This document shows positions 19,827-28,781 of a DNA stretch of 55,433 bases, piece after piece (position 1 is the stretch's first letter; every line of letters begins with the position of its first letter). A program made the position numbers and the translations under genes. The stretch is from Thermoanaerobaculum sp. (GTDB lineage Bacteria; Acidobacteriota; Thermoanaerobaculia; Thermoanaerobaculales; Thermoanaerobaculaceae). The notes beneath the pieces were generated by a model. The model searched no databases, had not been told where the DNA came from, and saw nothing but the letters and a program-made list of their open reading frames with translations. Where the stretch lies: the NCBI GenBank assembly GCA_025060245.1, contig JANXCP010000003.1, forward strand, positions 1 to 55,433, read 5' to 3'.

Positions 19827-20783
19827 GTGGGAAAACCGGACCTCAACTTGGACGCCTACCGCCTCGTAGCTGACCTGCTGCACCGCCTCCGCCAGGTTTT
19901 GCGTTACCACCTGCGGGAAAGTGCCGGTGACCACTGGGAGGAACGTATCCCCGACGACTTGCGGCTTTTCCTCTCCCAACGGCGAATGAGGGAACAGGGG
20001 GTTAGCTGGTTTCGCACCGCAGACCTGGACCTTTTAGATTACGCCAGCTTTTCCGACCTCGCAGAAATCTTCGCCGCCAACCCGGCGTTGTTGGAGGGGG
20101 TGGACTGGCTGCCCCCTACGGGGCGAGAGGCGGTGCTGAAGGTTCGTTTCCTGGAGCTGGATACCATTCTCCAAAGGGTTGCCTATGCCCGTCCCGTCTC
20201 AGAGCTGGAAATCGAGCTTCTCGCCAGCTTTGGTGAGCGCATCCGGCGCAGCTTCGACAGTTCCCTCCGGGCCCCTGCTCGCACCCCCCGCGAGGCAGGA
20301 ACGCCGGCGCCAACCCCATCACCCGCGCCGCCGGTCCCTGCACCGCCGCCAGCTCCTGCGCCAAAACCAGCACCCAACCCTACTCCTGACTCGCCCGTGG
20401 CAAGCCCGAGCCCCCTACCTGGGGGCTCTGGGGTTTCTAGGGAGGCAATTGCTGCGGCACTGCGGCGAGGGGATACTAAGGTGGTCATGTCGGCCCTTTA
20501 TCGGGAAGTGGTGACCACGGCGGATGTCATTTTTAAGGCAGGAAAACCGCCCGCCTGCCCAGTCTGGGAAGAAGTGCGGGAGTCCTCCTGGTACCAGGAG
20601 AACTTCCGCCGTCTCTCGTTAGCCCCCCTCTCGCATTTTTTTGACATCGTAGAGGATTGCAAAGAGTTGGCCCGGCAAGGCACGAGGGAGGAAATCCTTG
20701 AGGCCCTGCGCAACCGCGGTTTCGCCCAAACCTTGCTCTTACTCAAGGAGCTTTTTCAACCCTATCTAGCGCCGGCTTCCTAG
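19827..20783 (+). CDS. Hypothetical protein, possible HEPN-like (SWT1-type) N-terminal region, proline-rich linker, helical C-terminal region
   Basis: Start GTG 19827 with upstream AGGAGG; LLHRLRQVLRYHLRESAGDHWEERIPDDL...LDYASFSDLAEIF; frame overlapped by a spurious upstream extension in the ORF track. Confidence 0.6.
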   Translation: MGKPDLNLDAYRLVADLLHRLRQVLRYHLRESAGDHWEERIPDDLRLFLSQRRMREQGVSWFRTADLDLLDYASFSDLAEIFAANPALLEGVDWLPPTGREAVLKVRFLELDTILQRVAYARPVSELEIELLASFGERIRRSFDSSLRAPARTPREAGTPAPTPSPAPPVPAPPPAPAPKPAPNPTPDSPVASPSPLPGGSGVSREAIAAALRRGDTKVVMSALYREVVTTADVIFKAGKPPACPVWEEVRESSWYQENFRRLSLAPLSHFFDIVEDCKELARQGTREEILEALRNRGFAQTLLLLKELFQPYLAPAS

Positions 20784-20797
20784 CAGCAAGGTTGAAG

Positions 20798-22372
20798 TTA
20801 TCGCTGCCCCACCTCATCGCCCTCGCCGGGCAAGGGTTTACGGGCGACCAGGAGGAAATCGCGCGGCCCGGAAAGCCAGTGGTCCAGTGGCGCTAAAGCC
20901 CTCCTCAGCTGCGGGTCCTCAATCTTGGCGGTGAGGGACTGTTCAACGGGGAAGGGCCGTAGACGGCGCACTTCCACCACTTGGAGGCCCACCGCCTCGG
21001 CGACAAAGCGCACGGCGTCAGGGTGCACCGGATGGAGGTGGGTAGGGTCCTGCCAAAACAAACCACAAACCCGAAGCGTTTCCGGGTTCGGACTTTCTAC
21101 CGCCAGCACTCCACCCGGCCGGAGCACGCGCCGCGCCTCCTCCACGAGTTTCATCCACTTGGCCGCCGGCAAGTGTTCAACGAGGTGGAGACATGCCACC
21201 CCTCCCAGGGTCCCATCTCCTTGGGCAGCCAGGGCTTGCAGGGCATCAGCCTGTTCCACCGCCAAACCTCGCTGCCGGCACACTTCCACCGCCGCCGGAT
21301 CACAGTCCACGCCAACGGCGCGAATGCCTGCCTCGGCAAGGGCTTGCAATAGCTCCCCCCGTCCGCAGCCCAGGTCCAGGACCGGAGAAGCTTCGCGGAA
21401 CAGCTCCACGTACTCCCGCGCCCGCTGCAAGATCTCCTCACTGCTGCCACGGTAAAGCGCCAGAAAACGCATCCAGGCGCGGGCTATGGCCGCGGGAATC
21501 TGCTCTTCTACTCCGGCCTCCAACGGCGGAACGCCCAACGGCTTTTCCGACAAAATACGGTGCAAGAGGCCTTCGGCCACCTGGAAATCTTCGTATAGCT
21601 TCCCGAGGACGGCCTCAAGACGCCCCACGGCCGCGGGAAGCCGCTCATCTCGCACCTCTTCAGCCAGACCCTGAACCCGCTGCAGAGCGGCGTGCAGCTT
21701 TTCAAGCTCCGAGGCTAACGCGGGCAAGCCCTGGTCGCGCAGCCGCTCCAGCTCCTCTTGCAACTCATCATGGGCCGTCTGGAGCCTTCCTTGGGCCCCT
21801 TCCAAGTTGGGCAAGCGCACGTCGCGCACAAGCTCCAGCTCCCTAGCCAAACGCTCGCGCGCCTGCGCTTCAGCCAGTAGAGCCTCATCTCGCAGCCGCT
21901 CCACTTCCCTCTGTAAGGCGGAAAAACCTTCTTGAAAGCCGCAAAAGTCGGCCGCAAGACGCGGCAACCTCCTATCCCGCACCTCCTCAAATTCCAACCG
22001 TGTCGCAAGGTAGGCTTGCTGCAATTGGGAAAAAGCCTGCTCCCGCGCCGCCACTTCAGCCGCCAACTCCGCGGCAAGACGCGGCAACCGCGTATCCCGC
22101 ACCTCCTCAAACTCCGATCGTGTCGCAAGGTAAGCTTGCTGCAATTCGGAAAAAGCCTGCTCCCGCGCCGCCACTTCCGACGCCAGCGCCGCTTTTTCCT
22201 CCTGCAAGCCTTGCCGCAAATCTTCCAGTTCGACGGAAGTTTTTTCCGCTCCTCGTTCCAAAATGGCAATGCGGTGTAGCTCGTCCCGCAAAAGAAAACG
22301 AAAAGGCGCCGCCACGAGGCGGCGCAGCGTTCCCTTCCATGAACGGCGCTGGGAGTCCCAGCTTTCCGCCAT
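20798..22372 (-). CDS. Coiled-coil protein with C-terminal class I SAM-dependent methyltransferase domain
   Basis: Start refined to MAESWDSQRRSWK (22372); long coiled coil then VLDLGCGRGELLQALAEAGIRAVGVDCDP...ACLHLVEHLP...VLRPGGVLAVESPNP. Confidence 0.85.
   Translation of the reverse strand: MAESWDSQRRSWKGTLRRLVAAPFRFLLRDELHRIAILERGAEKTSVELEDLRQGLQEEKAALASEVAAREQAFSELQQAYLATRSEFEEVRDTRLPRLAAELAAEVAAREQAFSQLQQAYLATRLEFEEVRDRRLPRLAADFCGFQEGFSALQREVERLRDEALLAEAQARERLARELELVRDVRLPNLEGAQGRLQTAHDELQEELERLRDQGLPALASELEKLHAALQRVQGLAEEVRDERLPAAVGRLEAVLGKLYEDFQVAEGLLHRILSEKPLGVPPLEAGVEEQIPAAIARAWMRFLALYRGSSEEILQRAREYVELFREASPVLDLGCGRGELLQALAEAGIRAVGVDCDPAAVEVCRQRGLAVEQADALQALAAQGDGTLGGVACLHLVEHLPAAKWMKLVEEARRVLRPGGVLAVESPNPETLRVCGLFWQDPTHLHPVHPDAVRFVAEAVGLQVVEVRRLRPFPVEQSLTAKIEDPQLRRALAPLDHWLSGPRDFLLVARKPLPGEGDEVGQR
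21951..22190. repeat. Two tandem copies of a 120-bp (40-aa) unit
   Basis: Copies 21951-22070 and 22071-22190 are nearly identical; encode [S/A]EVAAREQAFSxLQQAYLATRxEFEEVRDxRLPRLAA. Confidence 0.95.
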
Positions 22373-22376
22373 GGTC

Positions 22377-22832
22377 CTATCCCTGCGGCTCCATCGGTTC
22401 CACGTGGACCAGGATTGGCACCGTGACGTCCCGGTGGAGGTGCAGCTCAACGGTGTAGGTGCCCAAACGCTTGATGTGCTGGGGCAACACCACCTTCCGC
22501 CGGTCCACTGGCAGACCCTTTGCCGCCAAGGCCTCGGCGATATCGGTGGCAGTAACCGACCCGTACAAGGCATCAGCCTCGCCGGCACGCCGCTTAAAGG
22601 TCAACTCCACCCCCGTTAGGCGCGACGCCAGCTCGGCCGCCGAAGTCCTCTCCCTTGCTTGCCGTGCTTCCCAGCGCTTTTGTTCCGCTTGAAAACGGGC
22701 CACGTTGGCCGCGGTAGCTTCATAGGCCAGGCCCTTGGGAATGAGGTAATTCCTGGCAAAACCAGGTTTTACTTCCAAAATTTGCCCACGCTCACCCAGA
22801 TTTGGCACATGCTCGTTCAAGATCACCTTCAT
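22377..22832 (-). CDS. rplI: 50S ribosomal protein L9
   Basis: MKVILNEHVPNLGERGQILEVKPGFARNYLIPKGLA. Confidence 0.98.
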   Translation of the reverse strand: MKVILNEHVPNLGERGQILEVKPGFARNYLIPKGLAYEATAANVARFQAEQKRWEARQARERTSAAELASRLTGVELTFKRRAGEADALYGSVTATDIAEALAAKGLPVDRRKVVLPQHIKRLGTYTVELHLHRDVTVPILVHVEPMEPQG

Positions 22833-23773
22833 GGTGCGCCCCCCTCATGATCTTCCTTTGGTCGTAGCTTCACAAAACTGTCCAAGAGCCCAAGCCCGGC
22901 GTAGACGAAGGCCAAGGGCACCTGAATCCCCAACACCACCACAGCCATTCTCACCCAGCGGCTCGTGCCCCATCGGGGACCCAAAAAAGCCAAGATCACG
23001 GCGGTGCCATGAACAAAGTACAGGGCGAGAACGGTGGCAAAAAGGTTCGCCGCCAACCAGCCCCACACCCCAGGGGCAAAAACCCAACCCAACCCCCCCA
23101 AAATGAAGCCCACCGGTAACCACTCCTCGGAGGTAAAGCGAAGGAAGGGCTCCGGTTTTGGGGAAAATCCTAACTGGGAAAGCTGGGCACGAAGCCACAG
23201 CCCGGCGGTCATGACGTAAACTGCCACGAGGAACGGGGTGAGGTACCCTGCGAGGCTTGCCGCCAACTGCAACACTTCTGGGCGCCCCAAGGTCCAGAGA
23301 AAAGCCGCTTGACCATGCTCTTGGGCCCAGCTTACGGCAAGGGCAGGCAGCTGCTCTTGCACCCGAGAAAAACCCACCAGACCGGCCACCACCACACTTG
23401 CAAAACCCCAGGCTCCGAGGGTAAGACAAGCCAGCCAACGACCCGGAGCCCACGGTCGCCGTTGTCCCTGCTCCGCAAGGAAAGTTGGCCAAGCCGCCAG
23501 GAGCAGATACCCCGCAGCCAGCAACACAGTTTCCCCACGGGGGAAAACCACGGCCGCTCCTACCAGAACCACCAGTACCCACCCCCAGGCCAGCAAGCCC
23601 GGCCGACCCAGGCCCACTTCGCGAACTAACGGAACCGGTGCCAGTAGGCCGATAAAGCCACCCAGGAGAGGAACCAGAAACAGGGCAGCGAAAAAGAGTA
23701 GGGATAGGGCGCCCGCCACGAAAGGACCGGACCATCGTGTTCCGCTCAACCTGGCACCCGCATCCTGGCCCAT
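22829..23773 (-). CDS. Membrane protein, DUF2232-like
   Basis: Polytopic protein between rpsR and rplI, the usual position of DUF2232 proteins; overlaps the rplI start by 4 nt. Confidence 0.7.
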   Translation of the reverse strand: MGQDAGARLSGTRWSGPFVAGALSLLFFAALFLVPLLGGFIGLLAPVPLVREVGLGRPGLLAWGWVLVVLVGAAVVFPRGETVLLAAGYLLLAAWPTFLAEQGQRRPWAPGRWLACLTLGAWGFASVVVAGLVGFSRVQEQLPALAVSWAQEHGQAAFLWTLGRPEVLQLAASLAGYLTPFLVAVYVMTAGLWLRAQLSQLGFSPKPEPFLRFTSEEWLPVGFILGGLGWVFAPGVWGWLAANLFATVLALYFVHGTAVILAFLGPRWGTSRWVRMAVVVLGIQVPLAFVYAGLGLLDSFVKLRPKEDHEGGAP

Positions 23774-23794
23774 GGAGCAAGTTTCAGCCCCGCC

Positions 23795-24025
23795 TCAGTC
23801 CCCCACGAACGGTAAGAGCGCTAAGATTCGTGCGCGCTTAATGGCGCGGGTGAGCTTTCGCTGGTAGATGGGGCTGGTACCCGAAACTCGGCGCGGGAGA
23901 ATTTTCCCCGATACCGGGGTAAACTGCTTGAGGAGATCCACATCCTTATAGTCAATGTAATCAATCCCCTCGGCGGTAAACTTGCAAACCTTCTTACGCT
24001 TGCTGAGGAACTTCTTCTTTGACAT
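23795..24025 (-). CDS. rpsR: 30S ribosomal protein S18
   Basis: [54 protein letters not shown]. Confidence 0.98.
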   Translation of the reverse strand: MSKKKFLSKRKKVCKFTAEGIDYIDYKDVDLLKQFTPVSGKILPRRVSGTSPIYQRKLTRAIKRARILALLPFVGD

Positions 24026-24447
24026 TAGGCCTCCTCCCCCGCCATCGTAACGGCATCACCCCCGGCGTGGGGTCCTGGTTCTGCTTCGGCAAGCTCTCCA
24101 CCGCCTTTCGCCGCCTGCTGCGCCGCGCGAACAGCGGTCATCTTCCGCGCTCGACGCAGCTCCCGGTCCAGATTGAGGGTAAGGTACCGGAGCACCTCAT
24201 CGGACAGCCGCAACTTGTACTCCAACGGTGCGACGACGGTTCCTGGGGCTTCAAACTGCCAGAAAAAGTAAAACCCCTCCCGCTTGTGACGAATGGGGTA
24301 GGCCAAGGTCCTTTTGCCCCACACGTCCTCTTTGACCATGGTGGCACCGTGCTGATCCAAGAGCTTCTTAAGCTCGTCCATGAAGGATTCCCTGGCCTGA
24401 TCGTCCAGGTCAGGGGTCAAGACCACACCCAGCTCATAAAGTGGCAT
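24025..24447 (-). CDS. rpsF: 30S ribosomal protein S6
   Basis: [35 protein letters not shown]...; start refined from 24504 (SD GGAGG upstream of 24447); TAATG overlap with rpsR. Confidence 0.95.
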   Translation of the reverse strand: MPLYELGVVLTPDLDDQARESFMDELKKLLDQHGATMVKEDVWGKRTLAYPIRHKREGFYFFWQFEAPGTVVAPLEYKLRLSDEVLRYLTLNLDRELRRARKMTAVRAAQQAAKGGGELAEAEPGPHAGGDAVTMAGEEA

Positions 24448-24469
24448 GCTGCCTCCTTTCGGCCCTTTG

Positions 24470-24491
24470 GCCCCCTCATCCATGAGGGAGC
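24470..24491 (-). promoter_or_regulatory. Stem-loop in the rpsF mRNA leader (candidate r-protein autoregulatory element)
   Basis: Minus strand GCUCCCUCA-UGGA-UGAGGGGGC (9-bp stem, one G-U) upstream of the rpsF SD, downstream of a -10-like TACAAT. Confidence 0.4.
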
Positions 24492-24552
24492 AAGGAGATG
24501 GCATTGTATCACGCTCCCGCGGCTGGCCCTGGCCGGGACGTGGGTGGGTGCA

Positions 24553-25125
24553 CTAAGCAGAGGTACGCACGTTGAACCGGTTAGCGGCCTGGTCAAACGA
24601 AGAAAAAATGGCTTCCTCCACGCATGCCACCGCCCGCTCAATCATCTCGCGAACTGCCACCTCTTCCTCGGGGGCAAAGGGGGCTAAAACGTATTCCGCC
24701 AGGTCTTCCCAGGGAGTGGCTCCCCGCACCCCTAGGCGCAACCGGGGAAAGGACTCCCCCACCGCCTCGACCACGGAGCGAAGCCCGTTGTGTGTCCCAG
24801 CCCCCCCCCGCCGGCGCAACCGGAGCTGCCCTAGGGGCAAGTCCACATCGTCTACCACCACCAGCACCTGTTGAGAGCGCAAACCCGCGTCGCGACAGAG
24901 TGCCGCCACGGCGGTCCCAGACAGGTTCATGTAGGTGCAGGGCTTCATGAGCCACAAGGGTCGGGGCCGGGTTCGCTGGCCGACCCAGCCATAGGAGCGA
25001 CGCTCCAGGGGGCCACAACGCCAACGGTAAACCAGAGCGTCGACCACCATGAAGCCCACGTTGTGCCTACTGCGCTCGTATTGGGCACCTGGATTGCCCA
25101 ACCCCACCACTGCTGCCACATCCAC
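24553..25125 (-). CDS. pth: Peptidyl-tRNA hydrolase
   Basis: VGLGNPGAQYERSRHNVGFMVVD, LMKPCTYMNLSG, VVDDVDLPLGQLRLRRRGGAGTHNGLRS. Confidence 0.97.
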   Translation of the reverse strand: MDVAAVVGLGNPGAQYERSRHNVGFMVVDALVYRWRCGPLERRSYGWVGQRTRPRPLWLMKPCTYMNLSGTAVAALCRDAGLRSQQVLVVVDDVDLPLGQLRLRRRGGAGTHNGLRSVVEAVGESFPRLRLGVRGATPWEDLAEYVLAPFAPEEEVAVREMIERAVACVEEAIFSSFDQAANRFNVRTSA

Positions 25126-25128
25126 GTC

Positions 25129-25791
25129 TTAGGACTCTTGTTCCCCTTCCTCTTCCACTTTGCCGCGACGGATCACCTCAGGCTCGGCCATTTCCTCAGT
25201 AGCCGCCACCGGGACCTCCTCCTCCACCGCCACCGCACGTCCCTCAATGGTGACGAGGATCTTGTGGGGATCGTCCAACAGCTTCACACCCGAGGGCAGT
25301 TTGAGGTCGCCCGCGGCGATGTGTTGACCTACGTGCAGCCGGGAAATGTCAACGGTAATCTTGTCCGGGATGGCGTCCGCGGGGCACTCCAAGTGCAGAG
25401 AGCGCCCGGTAAAGTCCAAGAATCCCCCCGCTTTGACGCCCACCGATTCCCCCACCAACTCTACTGGCACCTCCACCTTCACCTGCTGTCCCTTAATGAC
25501 GCGGATGAAATCCAGATGAAGGTACTGTTGGGTGATGGGATCCACCTGAAAGTCCTTGAGCATGGCGTGCCGTTCCTGCTTGGTCCCCTTCATACGCAGC
25601 AAAAACAAAGTGTTCTTGCCCTTCTCCTGGTGCAACAGTTCCGTGACCGCCTTGCGATCCACCACCACCGGCACCGGTTCCTTGCCGCCGCCGTAAACCA
25701 CCGCCGGAATCAACCCTTGGGCACGCAGTTTGCGGTTCGCACCCTTGCCAAAGCGCTCGCGACGCTCCACTTCAATGACCAACTCGCTCAT
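25129..25791 (-). CDS. rplY: 50S ribosomal protein L25/CTC family
   Basis: MSELVIEVERRERFGKGANRKLRAQGLIPAVVYG...; start refined from 25830; between prs and pth. Confidence 0.93.
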   Translation of the reverse strand: MSELVIEVERRERFGKGANRKLRAQGLIPAVVYGGGKEPVPVVVDRKAVTELLHQEKGKNTLFLLRMKGTKQERHAMLKDFQVDPITQQYLHLDFIRVIKGQQVKVEVPVELVGESVGVKAGGFLDFTGRSLHLECPADAIPDKITVDISRLHVGQHIAAGDLKLPSGVKLLDDPHKILVTIEGRAVAVEEEVPVAATEEMAEPEVIRRGKVEEEGEQES

Positions 25792-25851
25792 AAGCAGTAC
25801 CTCCCACTGCTGCCTCCTCCGAGGCGGCAAAGGTTACCACGAAGTTTTTCC

Positions 25852-26799
25852 TCAGACAAAGAGGCTGGATACGGATTTGGCTTCGTGGATACGCCGAATC
25901 GCTTCCCCCAGCAGCTCTGCCACGGACAGCTGCTTGATCTTCGGACAGTTCGCCGCCTGCGGCCCCAGGGGAATGGTATCCGTCACCAGAACCTCCTCCA
26001 CCACCGAGGCTTGGATTCGCTCCACCGCCGGTCCCGAGAGCACCGGATGCACCCCTGCCGCCAGGATCCGCGCCGCCCCGCGTTGCGCCAACACCTCCGC
26101 GGTTTTCACTAGGGTACCGGCGGTGTCGATGATGTCGTCCACGATGACGCAGGTCTTGCCCTCCACGTCACCGATGATGTGCATGACCTCTGCGTGGTTG
26201 GGGCTGGTGCGCCGCTTGTCCACGATGGCCAACCCGGCATCCAGCCGCTTGGCAAACGCTCGCGCTCGCTCCACCCCACCCGCATCGGGGGAGACCATGA
26301 CGAGCTGGGCCAAGCCGCGCCGGCGCAAGTCGTCAATCAGCACGGGCGCGGCAAAAAGGTGATCCACGGGGATGTTGAAGAAGCCTTGGATTTGCGCAGC
26401 GTGCAGGTCCATGGTCAGAACCCGGTTGGCCCCTGAAGAGGCCACTAAGTCGCTCACCAGCTTGGCCGTGATCGGGACCCTGGGTTTATCCTTGCGGTCC
26501 TGCCGGGCGTAGCCAAAGTAGGGAATCACAGCGGTGATCCGTTGGGCTGAGGATCGCCGGCAGGCGTCCAGCATGATCAGCAGCTCCATGAGGTTGTCGT
26601 TAACCGGCGGGCAGGTGGGTTGGACAACGAACACATCGCCACCACGGACGTTTTCCTCAATTTGGCAGGCGTTTTCTCCATCGGAAAAGTTGAACAGCGA
26701 CACCCTTCCCGGGGTGATTTGCAAGTAGTCACAAATGCGCTGGGTCAGGGTAGGGTGCGCCCTCCCCGAAAGGATAATCAGCGGCGATTCGCCGTCCAT
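25852..26799 (-). CDS. prs: Ribose-phosphate pyrophosphokinase
   Basis: [49 protein letters not shown]; start refined so it does not run into the tRNA. Confidence 0.97.
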   Translation of the reverse strand: MDGESPLIILSGRAHPTLTQRICDYLQITPGRVSLFNFSDGENACQIEENVRGGDVFVVQPTCPPVNDNLMELLIMLDACRRSSAQRITAVIPYFGYARQDRKDKPRVPITAKLVSDLVASSGANRVLTMDLHAAQIQGFFNIPVDHLFAAPVLIDDLRRRGLAQLVMVSPDAGGVERARAFAKRLDAGLAIVDKRRTSPNHAEVMHIIGDVEGKTCVIVDDIIDTAGTLVKTAEVLAQRGAARILAAGVHPVLSGPAVERIQASVVEEVLVTDTIPLGPQAANCPKIKQLSVAELLGEAIRRIHEAKSVSSLFV

Positions 26800-26819
26800 C
26801 CCTCCCCCACAACACACCA

Positions 26820-26895
26820 TGGCTGGGGCGGCAGGACTCGAACCTGCACATGCGGGATCCAAAGTCCCGTGGCTTACCAATTTGCCGACGCCCCA
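26820..26895 (-). tRNA. tRNA-Gln (anticodon UUG), CCA encoded
   Basis: TGGGGCG...CGGGA-CTTTGGA-TCCCG...GCAGG-TTCGAGT-CCTGC-CGCCCCA-GCCA: full cloverleaf with paired acceptor, anticodon and T stems. Confidence 0.95.
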
Positions 26896-27041
26896 GTCGG
26901 CGCCTTATTTTACCCTAGGCGGCGCTGGCTGTCGAGGAGGCCGTCCAGCACCCATCGTCGGGTTGGCGCAGGTCACGGGCCGTTACCTTCTTGGTGGTTG
27001 GCGCAAACTAAGGCGGGAGCGATGGCTCTCAGGAGGGGTGC

Positions 27042-28781
27042 ATGAGGTTTTTCATCGCGTTGTGGGTGCTGTGGAGCACGTCGGCTCTGGCGCAGGAAAC
27101 CGTCTTTTCCGTGGAGACGTGCGGTTGGGAACGCCTGCCGCAGGCCGGGGGCAGTCCGGGAGTAGTGGCCCTCCGTGTGCGCGTTCAGGAGGGTTGGCAC
27201 GTGAACGCGGCCCGACCCACCGACCCTTACCTCATTCCCACTCAAGTCCGCCTTCAGCTTCCCGCAGGTTGGCAAGCGGGTGAGGCGGAGTTCCCACCCC
27301 CTAAGCGAATTAAGCTAGAGGTTTTCCAGGACGTGGCGGAAGTCCTCGAAGGGAGCTTTTGGGTGCGGATTCCCATCCGGCTTCCGGCCGGGGCCACCGG
27401 GCAAGACCTTGCCGGTGAGTTGGAGGCCCAGGCCTGCAACAACGTAAGTTGTCTCCCGCCAAAAAAGGTTACCTTCACCGTACCCTGGGCTTTTTCCGTT
27501 TCTCCCCTTCAACCCGCTTCCACCGCTGCTCCTTCCACCGCTCCTCCGCCAGTGGGAACCGGTCTGGACCAGCGCTTTGCCGGTGCCTCGCTGCTACTGC
27601 AACTCCTTTTGGCCTTCCTGGGCGGCCTTGCCCTCAACCTCACCCCCTGTGTGTACCCCATTATCCCCGTGACCATTGGTTTTTTCCTCAACCAAGCCGG
27701 CGGGACCAAGCGCACCGCAGTGCTGGCTTTCTTGTACGTGGGGGGCATGGCAGTGACGTACTCCACCCTTGGGGTGGTGGCGGCGCTGACGGGTAAGCTT
27801 TTTGGCGCTGCCCTCCAATCACCCTGGGTGACCGGGGCCATCGTGATCGTAGTCTTGGCCCTGGCCGCATCCATGTTCGGTCTGTGGGAGCTGCGCGTTC
27901 CACAGTGGGCTTCGCGGTTTTCCACCGCCCGTCAGGGCCTCTTGGGGAGCCTGATGATGGGCTTGGTAGTGGGCCTCGTGGCCGCCCCCTGCATCGGCCC
28001 CTTCGTTTTGGGATTGCTGGCCTATGTGGGGCAAAAGCAAGATGTGATGTTGGGCTTTGTACTGTTTTTCGCGTTGGCTTTGGGCCTTGGCCTGCCCTAC
28101 CTGTTCCTTGCCCTGTCCACCCGTAGCCTAGAAAAGCTCCCCCATTCCGGTGCCTGGATGGAGGGGGTCCGCCAACTCTTCGGTGTGCTCCTGGTAGCCC
28201 TCGCCTTCTACTTTGCTCGCCCGTTGTTGCCCGCAGGGGTGGGGGACCGCCTTCTTGCCTTAAGCCTCATTGCCGGAGGCTTTTACTTGGCCGTCATCGC
28301 TCGGCCGGGCAGGGAAATCAGCGTAGTGGACCGGTTCATGAGGGCCGTGACGGCAGCGCTGGTCCTGGTGGGGGCGTTTTTCTGGCCGCGTCCTCAGCCG
28401 GGGGGAGGTGCACACCTGGTGTGGGAAAAGGCTAACGCCCGGGTACTGGAACAAGCCATTGGACAAGGGGGGCCGGTCATCGTGGACTTCTACGCTGACT
28501 GGTGCTTGCCGTGTAAGGAACTAGATGAGAAAACCTTTGCTCATCCCCAGGTGCAGGCGAAACTGGCCCAATTTCGGCGCCTCAAGGTGGACCTGACCGT
28601 TGCCACACCAGAAGTGGAGCAGCTGCGCCAGGCCTTTGGGGTCGCCGGCGTCCCCACCGTGCTCTTCTTCAACCAGGGCCGGGAAGCGGTGGAGCTCCGC
28701 CTGACCGGGTTTGAAGAACCGAGGCCCTTCCTTGAGCGCCTTGAGGAAGTGCTCGGGGCGAAAAACAAAAACTCCGGTTAG
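27042..28781 (+). CDS. dsbD: Thiol:disulfide interchange protein DsbD
   Basis: Signal peptide, N-terminal beta domain with CNNVSCLPP, TM domain LALNLTPCVYPIIPVTIGFF and GLVAAPCIGPF, C-terminal thioredoxin FYADWCLPCKELD. Confidence 0.94.
   Translation: MRFFIALWVLWSTSALAQETVFSVETCGWERLPQAGGSPGVVALRVRVQEGWHVNAARPTDPYLIPTQVRLQLPAGWQAGEAEFPPPKRIKLEVFQDVAEVLEGSFWVRIPIRLPAGATGQDLAGELEAQACNNVSCLPPKKVTFTVPWAFSVSPLQPASTAAPSTAPPPVGTGLDQRFAGASLLLQLLLAFLGGLALNLTPCVYPIIPVTIGFFLNQAGGTKRTAVLAFLYVGGMAVTYSTLGVVAALTGKLFGAALQSPWVTGAIVIVVLALAASMFGLWELRVPQWASRFSTARQGLLGSLMMGLVVGLVAAPCIGPFVLGLLAYVGQKQDVMLGFVLFFALALGLGLPYLFLALSTRSLEKLPHSGAWMEGVRQLFGVLLVALAFYFARPLLPAGVGDRLLALSLIAGGFYLAVIARPGREISVVDRFMRAVTAALVLVGAFFWPRPQPGGGAHLVWEKANARVLEQAIGQGGPVIVDFYADWCLPCKELDEKTFAHPQVQAKLAQFRRLKVDLTVATPEVEQLRQAFGVAGVPTVLFFNQGREAVELRLTGFEEPRPFLERLEEVLGAKNKNSG

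Noticed and set aside
20281-20400. Pro/Ala-rich repetitive stretch (APTPSPAPPVPAPPPAPAPKPAPNPTP)
   Set aside because: Ordinary disordered interdomain linker; not a DNA repeat element of interest.
24871-26112. 413-aa plus-strand ORF opposite pth, rplY and prs
   Set aside because: Spans three well-supported minus-strand genes; His/Arg-rich composition typical of antisense translation in GC-rich DNA.
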